Below are positions 1-11,000 of a stretch of 64,000 bases of DNA, in pieces. The position numbers and the translations under genes are program-made. Location of the stretch: assembly GCA_018907035.1 (NCBI GenBank), contig JACCIC010000015.1:784501-848500 (forward strand), read 5' to 3'. Position 1 is the stretch's first letter, and each line of letters starts with the position of its first letter. Below the pieces are notes generated by a model. That model saw nothing but the letters and a program-made list of their open reading frames with translations, had not been told where the DNA came from and did not search any database. The stretch is from Sycobia sp. Sy_11. Taxonomy: Eukaryota; Arthropoda; Insecta; Hymenoptera; Epichrysomallidae.

Positions 1-1106
1 TATTGTTTTATTTGCTAATAAAAACGCGTAAAGATGACGTATGGGGAGTTTATTACACGAAGATGAAGTAAGTGGCGAGTTGCAGCAGCGAGTTACAAAT
101 AACAGTGGATCGCAACTTAATTTTTTTTTAATATTTCTACTAATAAAAAGGGTATACTTTAGCTGTAGTAACAATTTTACGTTATTAAAAAGAACCATTA
201 TGATGAAATAAACTGTTTTTTATCAGTAAATAGTCATAAATGCATTAATCACAGCCTGGACGAAAAAAATCTTAATTTTTCAATAAATCCAGAAAAAAAT
301 TAATTGAATATTATCCATAGCTTCCACAAATAATTCACCATTTTTTATCCATTTTTAATGTACAATCATTGTACAAAGTAAATATTAGTTAATTACTGAA
401 CATTTAAATTGCTACAATATTTGAATATTTTTTGACCAATATTTGGATATTTGACTAATAAAATGGTTTTGATTTCTACCAGTTAAACAGATAAATTCAA
501 AGTGTTTTGAAATTTTATTTTCTTTTTTTATATACGAAGCTCAATTTCTCTAATATACTGGACCAACACTGTCTCAATTTAAGGAAGTATTTTCAATTTC
601 AGGAAGGGTAAAAGTCCACTTGAAAAATTTCACGAAGTAATGTTTTTGTAACGTTGACGATCGTCTTCCAGGCGATTAGGCCCAATATGAAGATTTTATT
701 TTATAAAAAATTGACAAGCAAATATGTATTTAAAAAATGGCATAAAAATTGTGCCAAAATTTAAGTCAACAGAAAACAACTATTTTTGTACGTTTCAACC
801 TAGACCACCTACTGGGCTCGTCAGTAAGATGACATGTGGTCTAATCGTAGACGCATCATGCTTGATTAAAAACAAAAGTAGTTATAATACGAAGATATAT
901 AATTTAATTGTAGGAACGAAATATTGCTTTGAAATCGGCAATGCAAAATTTCTCATTACATATCTCTCATACAATAATATAATGATTTAAATTTACTAAG
1001 CTATATTAATAAATGGTAGAAAATGAAATATCATTCAATTTTGCGAAACAAATTTAAATAATAAATTAAATTGCCCTTGAGAAAGTAATTATTACACTAA
1101 TAACCC
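1..1106. other. AT-rich intergenic stretch, nothing recognised
   Basis: A frame of 88 codons (724-990) has no recognisable motif and only weak support. I see no repeat boundary or gene signal. Confidence 0.4.
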
Positions 1107-1378
1107 TATAAATTAATAAATATTTTCATTGGTCTTACAGTCCAATTAAAGAAATCGACAATAATACGTAATAATATCAATATATATTTATATGAATATT
1201 AATGCATCAATATACAAAAATACAAAATAAATATTAAAAATTATAATGACTGTCCTTGTGTAAAATCACCCTCGTAGACTAATCTGAAAATACATATATT
1301 AGCTGCAAAAATGTTATGTTAGTAAAATGCAATCTGACTGTCCACACCACCCTTACTTAATTGAAGACTTGCTGTAGT

Positions 1379-1420
1379 AGTCCAACGTTTCGAGATCGGT
1401 ACGGCTCCTCATCAGGGACT
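1379..1420 (-). ncRNA. Hammerhead-ribozyme-like motif, intact core boxes
   Basis: Read on the minus strand: AGTCC, then CTGATGA, a 17-base segment with GAG/CTC ends, GAAA, the palindrome ACGT (sharing the last A of GAAA), U, and GGACT. AGTCC pairs with GGACT as helix I, and CTGATGA and GAAA are the two invariant core boxes. Stem III is only a palindrome, as in minimal hammerheads thought to act as dimers. The cleavage triplet would be GUU. Helix II is short, with one unpaired G. Activity is unproven. Confidence 0.5.
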
Positions 1421-1473
1421 CGTGAGGTCCCTGTCATTATAATTTCTGTCTGACTATCATTATAATTTTCATA

Positions 1474-1545
1474 CCGTCGCTGATTAGCACCAATATTTGG
1501 AAGCATAAATAGAGCGACGTTAAATAACATAAAAAAAAAAAAAAA
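1474..1545 (+). repeat. SINE 3' end with poly(A)
   Basis: CGTCGCTGATTAGCACCAAT and the following GGAAGCATAAATAGAGCGAC match the 3' part of the SINE at 27978-28143. It ends in a run of 16 or more A, the mark of retroposition. Confidence 0.6.
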
Positions 1546-1844
1546 TTATAATTTTAAGTTTTAATGTGTTATTTTTTGTATATATTTTATATTAATATTA
1601 ATATAAATATATATTGATATTTATACGTATTATTTTCGATTTATTTAATTGGACTGTAAGACCAATGGAAATATTTATTAATTTGTATATAAGCAGTCGA
1701 CAAAAGTACAATTAAAGTATAATAAGGACATACCTACATTTTACTTTATTTTATTTATGCCTTTATTTTAGTATTAAAATTAGAATGAGCGATTGATATT
1801 AAATTCATTTATAGAATATTATTGAAATAATGCCAATCGCCGCG

Positions 1845-1915
1845 GAATCACGGATAGGTAGAGGAAGTCAATTATGCTTCACGGTTCAATTCCGACGGAT
1901 TCGGTCCTCTAAATT
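1845..1915 (+). repeat. Possible tRNA-derived fragment
   Basis: GGTTCAATTCC (about 1883) fits a pol III B box, and GATAGGTAGAGGA about 30 bases earlier resembles an A box. No cloverleaf can be closed, so it is at best a relic of a SINE head. Confidence 0.25.
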
Positions 1916-3365
1916 CTTAAATATTTTCAAACAAATGGAGAGAAGTATTTCATAAAAAATTACTATACTTTCCATTAAGAAGGATACATTCTTAAATAAT
2001 ATATGTATATATGCATGGATTTTTAATACTTTTAATAATAATTTTTAGAATATTTATCAAAAAGTTGCATAAGTATAGTAATTATATATTAATAAAATTA
2101 TAGTGAAATTGACCATATGTACGTCTCCCTGTTAGTACAAAATTTAGTAAATTGTTACGAAAGATTTCTCTCCGTGTCAATAAAAATATCAGAAAATTAG
2201 TTTACGGAGAGAAAAAGAGTTAATTGTAATTTGAATAAACATTAAATCTCTTGAATAAACCGAACGAATTAGCGACGATTTGAATTAATAATCATCAATT
2301 TGCTAAAATGTTAAATGAGAAAAATTATTCCGATATTTTGCGAGGAAGGGTTATGGAATTTAACACTACGTATTGCCGAATAGCTCTTTAAAGATAAATC
2401 GAATAGGATAGACAATTAAATGGACTCGGAATAGTGAAAAAATTTTTTTTTCAGAAAAAATGTTATATTAATTTTTAATTATAACTTTTTGTACGCAATC
2501 TATGTATAAATTTCTATGAATTCCCAAACTGTAAGGAGAACTCTGCAGGAAATTTATTCTTTTACTATTTTTCTTTACAAATTGATTATTTATACATGAT
2601 CTTTGAAATCAAATGAACTTAAATAAAATTTTTTCTACAAATATCAAACATTTTTATTCTGTAACAAAATTATGAAAAGTTGTATAGTCGTAAACGTAAA
2701 AATGCAGGACACTGAATAGGATAAGCGAAAAAGTGGTCGACCTTGAAAATTCGAAGCAGAATCTTAAAGCTGAACCAGAATACTGATGCATATAAAAACA
2801 AATGATTAAAAATGGTTCTTCGACTAAGTAATTTAAAAATGCACGAATAAAGACACGGATAATTGCAAATGTGATTTTTGCCAAATTTTTCCAATTTTTG
2901 CCTCACATTACAATTAATAATTTGTTTTTTTTTTCATAAAGAATTTTAATCAGTTAGGTTTAGCATAAGATAACATAACGTGAATGTTATATCTTATATC
3001 GAATTAAAAATTTGAGAAATATTGTATAATAAAACATCAAATATAATATTTTCAATAATAAATTTAATAAGATTATATTCATATTCGATTTGTCTATGTT
3101 GTTATTATACAATCTTTTACATATAATAAAATATATTAGTATACATATATTAACTTTTTCTGTAATTTGATTATTTATAGATATAATTCTTACCTTTAGA
3201 TTGAAGGGCAGACATAAATGTATCTTCAATTTAATTATTAAATTCTTACAAAATTAAGTTAACAGAAAATTATTATGCATTTGTTATAGTTTTATATGTT
3301 ATTGAAGAAAATAATTGAAATTAAAACAAGTTCTTTAAATTGAGGATCAAGGAATTATGTATATA

Positions 3366-3415
<50 letters not shown>

Positions 3416-4290
3416 GAAAAAATATCATTTTTTTACAATAAAATTTCTTCCACAACTATTAATGAATGCAAATTTTATTCTAATAAACATAGACTAATTT
3501 TTTATTTTAAAAAATTGTATAAAAAATTATTCACATTCTAATTTATATGATTTAAATTTCTTGCATGCATACCTTTCATATTAGCACAGGGTAGCACTCA
3601 ACGGTTAATAATTATATATTTACAAATCAATCGATTGATAATATTCTACTGAATCGCGGATATGATTAATCATTGATAATGTAGAAAAAAACGTGTTAAC
3701 AACAATCAGCAATCAGCAGTGATGCAAAATATTTGCAGAAAAAGTACTGTCTTTTAGGACATAGGACTGAGTATAGAGTCATAATGTACTGTACTGTTAC
3801 TGTAAACTGGCAGCGACAACTGTGTATAAAAGTGAAAGAAATTCAATTCTGACGAGAGGTGCTGCTTCTTGCGGATACAAAGCAAACTATGCTCAAAATT
3901 GAGTAGAATATATTAGAGTGTTATGTGCTGAATTCATTTATGCAAGTAACTCTGTAACAACGAATAATACCACGAATGGATATCGAAAAATTTCAAAGAC
4001 GGTTAGCGGAAATCTCCCAATGGTACCGACAACTTTCACCTTGAACTATGTTATCAGAGTCATTTCGCTATTGCAGTCTTTTTTTTCTTACTGGAGTCCT
4101 ATATTTTTGATGTATTATGAAAGAGGATAAATTACTACAAAAGATCCAATATAATTTTAGAAATGCAGAGTTTTCTCGTTATTGTCAATTAAACTTACAC
4201 GCGTTTAAATTCACTCCGCGCGTGCAGCATCACCGAATAAATATTAAAAACCATTACAACTTATAGTTTGATTCATTACAAGATTTTAGA
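1916..4290. other. Intergenic stretch, mostly unassigned
   Basis: Holds a TA microsatellite (about 3374-3410) and a TGTATAAAAGTG TATA-like site near 3821 without an attached gene. Short open frames on both strands lack motifs. Confidence 0.4.
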
Positions 4291-4299
4291 TTATTTAAT

Positions 4300-5060
4300 A
4301 TATTTAATTCCGAATTTGAATAGGTAAACGCTTTTGATTTTTATTGGCACTGCTTATTTGTACTACAGTTACTGATTTCAATGATATAGCAACACTTTAA
4401 TTTCATTTCGATTTTTTAATATATAGATAATGTGGGAATCTATCAATCATAAGGATATTTAATAATTCTTTTACATTTTGTTACCTCTTTACTAACATAA
4501 AATATTGTTTTTATTATTTTTATTTTATTTTATTTATTATTTTATTTTTATTTTATTATTAATTTTATTTTATTTTTAATTTTTAATATAATTTATTGTA
4601 GTAATAACTTTTATTTCAGCTTTTACGGGGGTGAATATAAATAAGGACAGTCTGACTGTCATTATTTTAGCTAATATATAATATTATAAAGACTGTAAGA
4701 CTGATAAAAATATTTACTAATTTAATTTGCTAGCTCTAGTAATAGCTTACCCGTAGTCATATGGCGAAATGATACCTCTTTTATTACCATGTTATTACCT
4801 TTCCAGATTATATTGAAAATTTATCTCATTTATATTTAAAATATTTTTTTAATTTATTAATATAAAGAGAGTCTAATAATTTTTCTAAGAATTTAGGGAC
4901 CATAAAATTCTTTATCAAGTTTCTGGAAATGGTCGTATTGCTATGCCATAAAATTATTTTCAGATTATAATTTTTAAAATGTTGTTTTGCGCTATTCATG
5001 AGAGATAATTAGAATTTAGTTTAGTTAATTACAAGAAATTAGATTCATTATTTTACTTAG
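4300..5060 (+). repeat. Dispersed repeat family R1, copy 1
   Basis: Blocks such as CTGCTTATTTGTACTACAGT and TTTCAGATTATAATTTTTAA are shared in order with 12145-12660. The copy is interrupted near 4640-4720 by a solo arm of the TIR family (ACTGTAAGACTGATAAAAAT). A GGCGAAATG stretch at 4763 matches the GAAAC box of the hammerhead-like copy at 12371 but is decayed. Confidence 0.55.
4670..4722. mobile_element. Solo arm of the CTTACAGTC TIR family
   Basis: AAGACTGTAAGACTGATAAA matches the arms of elements 1107-1690 and 48141-48600. The preceding TCTGACTGTCATTAT is also shared with those elements' interiors. No partner arm is visible nearby. Confidence 0.5.
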
Positions 5061-5194
5061 TTATTCTACTTCCTTAATTCGAAATTTATAAAATTTGAAT
5101 TTTTTTCTTATTTTTGCATTTGTATAGTATATAAAACACCATTTTCGGTAACTTGTTTTATTTTTAGAACATATGTATTTTCATGTTTAAAAGT

Positions 5195-6294
5195 TATCGG
5201 GAGGTGAACTTAGTTTCTAACCTTCATATTTCTATAGCGATATAAGTAGTACAAAAAGTCAGGTGTCCGATCTAGTACTTACTTTTTAGTTTTGATATTT
5301 ACTAATAAAATTTAGTTAACAGGCTCCATCATTTGTCGAAACATTACAATTTTTTGATCGCTGAAAAATGAATCGTGATAAATCATTTTTTCACCATATC
5401 CTTTTGCACTATTTTGATTTGAAAAAATTGTAGCATAAACTTATCGATTGCTTCAAGAATGTTATGGCGAACAAGCTCTATCGCTTACAACATGTAGAGA
5501 GTGTAGAGCAGTTGGCAAACGTATACATGCGATGGGAAAGATACATAAAGAAGGCTGATCGAAAGTGCCATTATGAATCGATATAATAGCCCACTGTCCC
5601 TGCTTGCCAGGCAAAAAAAAGAAGAGCTTTCTGTGGCGTATTGAGCCTGGTGATTAAAAGTAGATCTATTAAGACAATCCTAAGCGTAAAAAGTCATGGC
5701 TGGTTCCAGGCCAACCGTCCACCAAAACGGATCGACACCAAAACGGAACATCTACGGCCAAAAGGTATTGTTGTGCATTTGGTGGGACCAACAGGGTGTT
5801 CTGTACTACGAGCTGAATGAAACCATCACTGCTGAGGTATACAAATGCCAACTGAATGATTTGCAACAGAAGTTGATCCAACATAGATCAGCAATCCCGA
5901 GCCATAGGCGCCAAATCTTTCCCTTGAATGACAAAGCTCGGCCACATTTTGCGAAAGCCGTCAAAAAACCCTGTTGAGCTCGAATGAAAGTGATGTCGCA
6001 CTCAGCATTCTCACCAGATATAGCGCCTTCTGATTTCTTCCTATTCAGATCGATGCAGCACGACCTCGTTGATACGCACTTCCAACATGTTCAAGATGTG
6101 CGCGAATTTGTGGAGGATTGGATCGCCACGAAATCGCCATCGTTCTTTCGCCACGTTATCGCCAGATTGCCAGAAAGATGGGAAAAAGTATTAGATAATG
6201 ACGGAAAATATTTTGATTAAGCTAACATGTATCCATTGTTCATCATAAATATCCTTTTTCCGTTAAAAAAGGTCGGGAACTATGTTCACCGCCT
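5195..6294 (+). pseudogene. Mariner-family transposon, broken transposase
   Basis: Tc1/mariner DNA transposon of about 1.1 kb. Ends are inverted: left GGTGAACTTAGTTTCTAACC (about 5203), right reverse complement GGTGAACATAGTTCCCGACC. The transposase fragment runs from about 5600 (KKKSFLWRI-like) through GQKVLLCIWWD, LNDKARPHFAK with the second catalytic Asp, and SPDIAPSDFFLF with the third. The N-terminal third is shortened and holds several stops, the first catalytic region is mutated, and an in-frame TGA at 5973 splits the two best frames (5696-5977 and 5984-6220). Spacing of the last two Asp is one residue short of the usual D34D. Not functional. Confidence 0.88.
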
Positions 6295-7340
6295 AAGCGA
6301 AATAGCTTCCTTTATTACCGAATATCGCCACTCCGTGCGCTAGCATCGGTTTTATTTTCCGCTACCATTACGAATGCACCGAGGGAGTAGACAGACTTAC
6401 TTTGTGTCTACCATCTATATTATTCTTTGCTAAGAAATGTGACTTTAATTAATAATAACTAAGAATTTAGTTAAAAATAAGAATTGTGACATGAAAAAAT
6501 AACATGGAAGTTATTAATTATTTATTCTCGTTGTTTTTAAAATTTGCGTGGCTATAAAAGATTTTCCAAACGTATGTTGGGGATAAGCTTTTAAGATATA
6601 TTGTAAAAAACATGGCAGCTAAATTTTTGTTCATAGTTCAACTGTTTAATAAGACGTAAAAAGGATCGAATTTATATAAATTAGAATGAAATGTATAAAC
6701 CTAATTTTTCACATACCTCTTCAGAAGTATGGGTAATATTATAAAAACATAAAATATTTATTAGGAGTCGAGATGTTCAAAAATTAATGAATATAATTTG
6801 CAAAATTATGATTAGTGATACATTTATCTCCTTGTATCTTTGATTTTATTTTAATTTTTTAAGGATTTTATTTAGAATATTATGGAATTTATTAATGGAA
6901 ATTTTTTTTCTATTGATATATGCACAATAGTAACTGAAAATACTTTGATAAAAATATTTAAAGACATTATAAAGAATTGAATTTTTCATATTTATTGTCT
7001 TTTTACCATTATTTCAATACAATAGAATGGAGAAAAATCTGTTTTTATTTTGGAATTAATAATAAAATATTTGTTTCTGGCCTTGTCCTTTTTCAGTAAA
7101 CAACCTCCATTTTTATTTCTTACAAAAGATTTTAAACCAAGATAATTAAAAATTATTTAATGAATTAACTTGAGGGGTTGTTTTCAACCCGTAAACGGTG
7201 TTATTATTATTATTTTAAATATCGTTTAGTTATCAAATGACTAATAAAGAAATTTTCAAAGAATGTATAATAAAATAGAATAATAAAATAATTTATATAA
7301 ATAATTGTAATATACTTAAATATAAGAGATTATTTTATAG
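6295..7340. other. AT-rich intergenic stretch before gene A
   Basis: No coding, RNA or repeat signal recognised. The promoter of gene A probably begins near its 3' end. Confidence 0.4.
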
Positions 7341-7352
7341 ATGATTGTTATG

Positions 7353-7408
7353 TCTGATAACATTGCTTTGCGTTGATAAAATCATCAACGAATTATTCTG
7401 ATAACATT
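7353..7408 (+). promoter_or_regulatory. Cluster of three TGATAA (GATA-type) motifs upstream of gene A
   Basis: CTGATAA at 7354, TTGATAA at 7373 and CTGATAA at 7398 lie within 56 bases, 110-165 bases before the ATG. The 12-mer TCTGATAACATT occurs twice exactly. An inverted pair CGTTGAT / ATCAACG (7371-7390) surrounds the middle site. GATA factors drive many insect gut and fat-body transporters (known); binding here is inference. Confidence 0.4.
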
Positions 7409-7517
7409 CAGCTTGTACGAACTACCACTCTTGGAAAGCTACTAGATTAGTACACATCTAATAAGTGAATAAATTTTTCATTCGTAACCAAATCAAATAA
7501 CACGTGAGAAAATCAAA

Positions 7518-7548
7518 ATGGAAAACCTTACAAAACAATCAGGATTAA
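7518..7548 (+). CDS. Gene A coding exon 1 (N-terminal 10 codons)
   Basis: Encodes MENLTKQSGL plus one base of a lysine codon that exon 2 completes. The donor is GTAATG, phase 1, the same phase as gene B's first intron. The leader AATCAAAATG is identical to that of gene B. An in-frame TAA lies 31 bases upstream of the ATG. Without transcript data another leader exon remains possible. Confidence 0.65.
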
Positions 7549-7783
7549 GTAATGTATTTTTACTAATATTCATGATTAAGTTATATTCATTATTAAGTTA
7601 AATATGAATAGTTTGGTACTAAATTGATCTATACAATGGGTTGCTTGTTTCTCCTGTGATGAAACTTATTAAATGAGATATTATTTAGAAAAGTTTAAAT
7701 TTCAATTGTATAAGTAGTAAAATCTTAAGAATTAAATATTTTATTCATTTTAGTGATTATAGATACAGCAGAATAAATTAAAT

Positions 7784-7835
<52 letters not shown>

Positions 7836-7966
7836 AAGCTGTAATCTTTTATTTTATAAAGTTATTTGAAGATATTTACTTTTTTTACTTATATTTGATT
7901 CATTTTATGTCAATATTGTTTTAATTGTATAATAATTCATCATCGGGTAGCGGTAGTAGTAACTCG

Positions 7967-8021
<55 letters not shown>

Positions 8022-11000
8022 AAATTATATATTAGAATATTATAAATCTTTATTTTGTCAGTAGGTTTATTGGTAGTGAAATAAAAATATTTACGATAGA
8101 ATGTGATGTTTTCCAATTCCCATTTGACGGACTTGATCTTGCTTTAACACACACACACACATATACTTTGATATATTTTCAAATGGGTATTTGAAAACAT
8201 AACATTCTATTGCAAATGTTTTCATTTATCTTTCAGCTTAATGATATAATAAAGTTTTCTAATATTCTAATATATGATTTTTGGCCTTGAAAAAATTAAA
8301 TTACTTAACATAGATAACTTTATAACTCCCTTTTTTATTCTTACCATTATAATTTCTTTATGATGTTAACTATAAAAATTATATTCAGTTTTTCAAAAAA
8401 ATGTCGCTTTTTTCAAATTTTTTCCTGAAAAACCTATTTTTTACATTAAAAACCGATAAATACTGATTCTTACATAAGATACTAATCGCGTATTATGCTC
8501 GGATTCTTTTATATTCCATCGGATTATTTCAAACAATAAGATGGCTTTTGCAAAATGGTCTTTTCAAGATGGCATCTAGAAGATTCATTTCTTGTTTACA
8601 TAGATGTACGCAATGAAATGTCAAATATAGCTTTATTGCATCTTTATATATCCATCATTTTAATACATAATAATATCTATCACATATGTATTAAATATTA
8701 TTTAAGAAATAATATATCGAATTTTACATAACATATACATAAGCAAAGCCAGTATATATGTGCATTTTTATGTGTGTGTGTTTTTATGTATATCGACTAT
8801 TAAAAACTGTTCTATCTATAATGGCATTGATTGTTTTTAGATAATATATGATATTATAGGTATCCATATTTGACATATGCTCATAAAAGTAAAATAATCA
8901 ATGTTGAGATGAGAGAAAGAAACACTATTATTATAGAAGCTATTACAAAACATTCCTTTCCACAATTTTTTAAATTATTATTTAAAAACGACGAGCTACG
9001 GAAAAAGTAACATTCGTATAGGTGATAATTGTAAAGGGTTAATGGTGATAAGCAAAGCGGCAAATCCTAAGTTAGAAAAAATAAAGGATCAAAGACTGTA
9101 GTTGGAGAAGATAATGGAGAAGCATCTAAAATTAGAAATCAGATTGGTTGATATAGAAAAAAGATAGTAAATTTCAAAACAAAGGAGAGACAAGGAATAG
9201 TACTTTCAGCGTGTGAACGCGAATTGTTGGTGACTAATAACAGAACACCCCTTTATCTGAATAAATGAGGGTGTTTTGATCAATTCTAAACGCGTGGACT
9301 TATCGATGAGAGACTGGTAGATTTTCCTCAGGCATTCGGTACGCAGAGATTTTTGCGGCTTTGTAACGTTTCAGAAATCAATCCTTAATTTAGAAAAAGA
9401 ATGACAACAATCCAAAACTCATGTTAACAAAATGAATTTTCTAAAAATCAAATTTTTAATGTCACCATTACACAAATGAAATATGATTTGATCATGGTTT
9501 TTTGCGTCGAAAAATGATTTCTTAAATGTTATAGATCCGCACAAATATCTGGGCGGCGGGTGTCGAAACAAAAGCTACGAGTGTCTATAAATTCACACCA
9601 TGCAGACTGAAAAAATACCCTCGCTTATTGAAGAAAAGCGAAATTTTAGGGTGAACGAAAAACCATAGTGGCAATATCAGAACTTTTATTATGTAATTTT
9701 AGTTCGCTCGTGGCCGTTTCAAATTTCTATGTATTTCAATTTCGAATCATTAATAATACTTATTTGTATATTAAATAAAATATTTATCTTACGGAATTTT
9801 TAACAGGTTTAGTAAAATCCTGTAGCAGTTGCATGACTAATTGTAAATTTAAAACATTTTTAAAATATTAAATAGTATTGAGACAATGTGTTTTTTAAAA
9901 ATCTTTCATGCCGCTTATCTATATCACGATTTGATGAAAGCTATGTTTGGTAACATTAACTACCAACACAAAAATTAATTTTTTTGTACACTTATTTCCC
10001 AATATGTAGACAGTTTCTGTAAAATTTGATTGAAATAATGATAAGATAGTCTCATAAATTTCGACAGATCTACTATAGTGGATTTTAAACTTTCCAAATT
10101 CTACCGAAATAACTATAGTAAAGTATTAATCTAAAGCAAATATAATATATACATATAGTGTTTTATAAGATAATAATACTCAATTTATTTACAATCTCAT
10201 AACACTTCAGAGAAATTTGGGACGAGACATCTGCAGGCTTTACTACTTTTCTTTTGTATAATCATAATGTACGGCACTCGAACTTGCATGTCTGTAGCCA
10301 TCGTTGCCATGAGAAATAAAGAATCTGCTAATCCTGATTATCCGGTAAGTGTATATCTATTTTAACTTTTTAAAGTATATTTATATACGGATGACTCACT
10401 TGCCAAAAAGGTTCATCCGATAAAGCAAAACGACTAATTATGCGATAAAATAGTATAGCGACAATACTGCAGCGGTTAAAATATTTCTTGCCTTTAACAC
10501 AAGCAGATAAGCATCGATCAGAAGACGGAAAATTAAAAAAAAAAAAAAAAAAAAAAACAAAAAAAAAATGAATGATAATCATTTTGCCATTTTTAGTCGC
10601 TCATATAATATAGCTCCGAGATCAAAATATTTTTTTACAATTAATTTTCTTACAATTGGATTTAATCAGAAACTATCCTTTTTTTTCTAATTCAATGCGC
10701 GTTTAAAAATGACGATTATTGTGCTTCGACCCCGGACTAATTTACTGATTTCCGATGACTTGCAGGAGTACGATTGGAACTCGCAGATTAGCAGCATAAT
10801 TTTGAGCTCCTTTTTCTGGGGCTACGTATTAATGCAGATCCCCAGTGGCTATGTGCTCAGCAAGCAAATGAGTCCCCGTATGATTTTGATCGGCAGCGCA
10901 CTCCTAAGCTCGGTCTTAACAATGCTAATACCGTTCACGGCGCAATTCGGCTACGTGCCCGTGATTTGCTGTCGAGTTCTGTCCGGAATATGCCAGGGCT

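Larger units (their letters stand above)
1107..1690. mobile_element. TIR element 1 (arms about 140 bp)
   Basis: Left arm 1107-1245 and right arm 1548-1690 are imperfect inverted copies; the core shared by both is CATTGGTCTTACAGTCCAAT. No open frame is present, so it is non-autonomous. The interior holds a hammerhead-like motif (1379-1420, minus) and a SINE 3' end with poly(A) (1474-1545). Related arms occur at 4670-4720 and 48141-48600. Confidence 0.7.
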
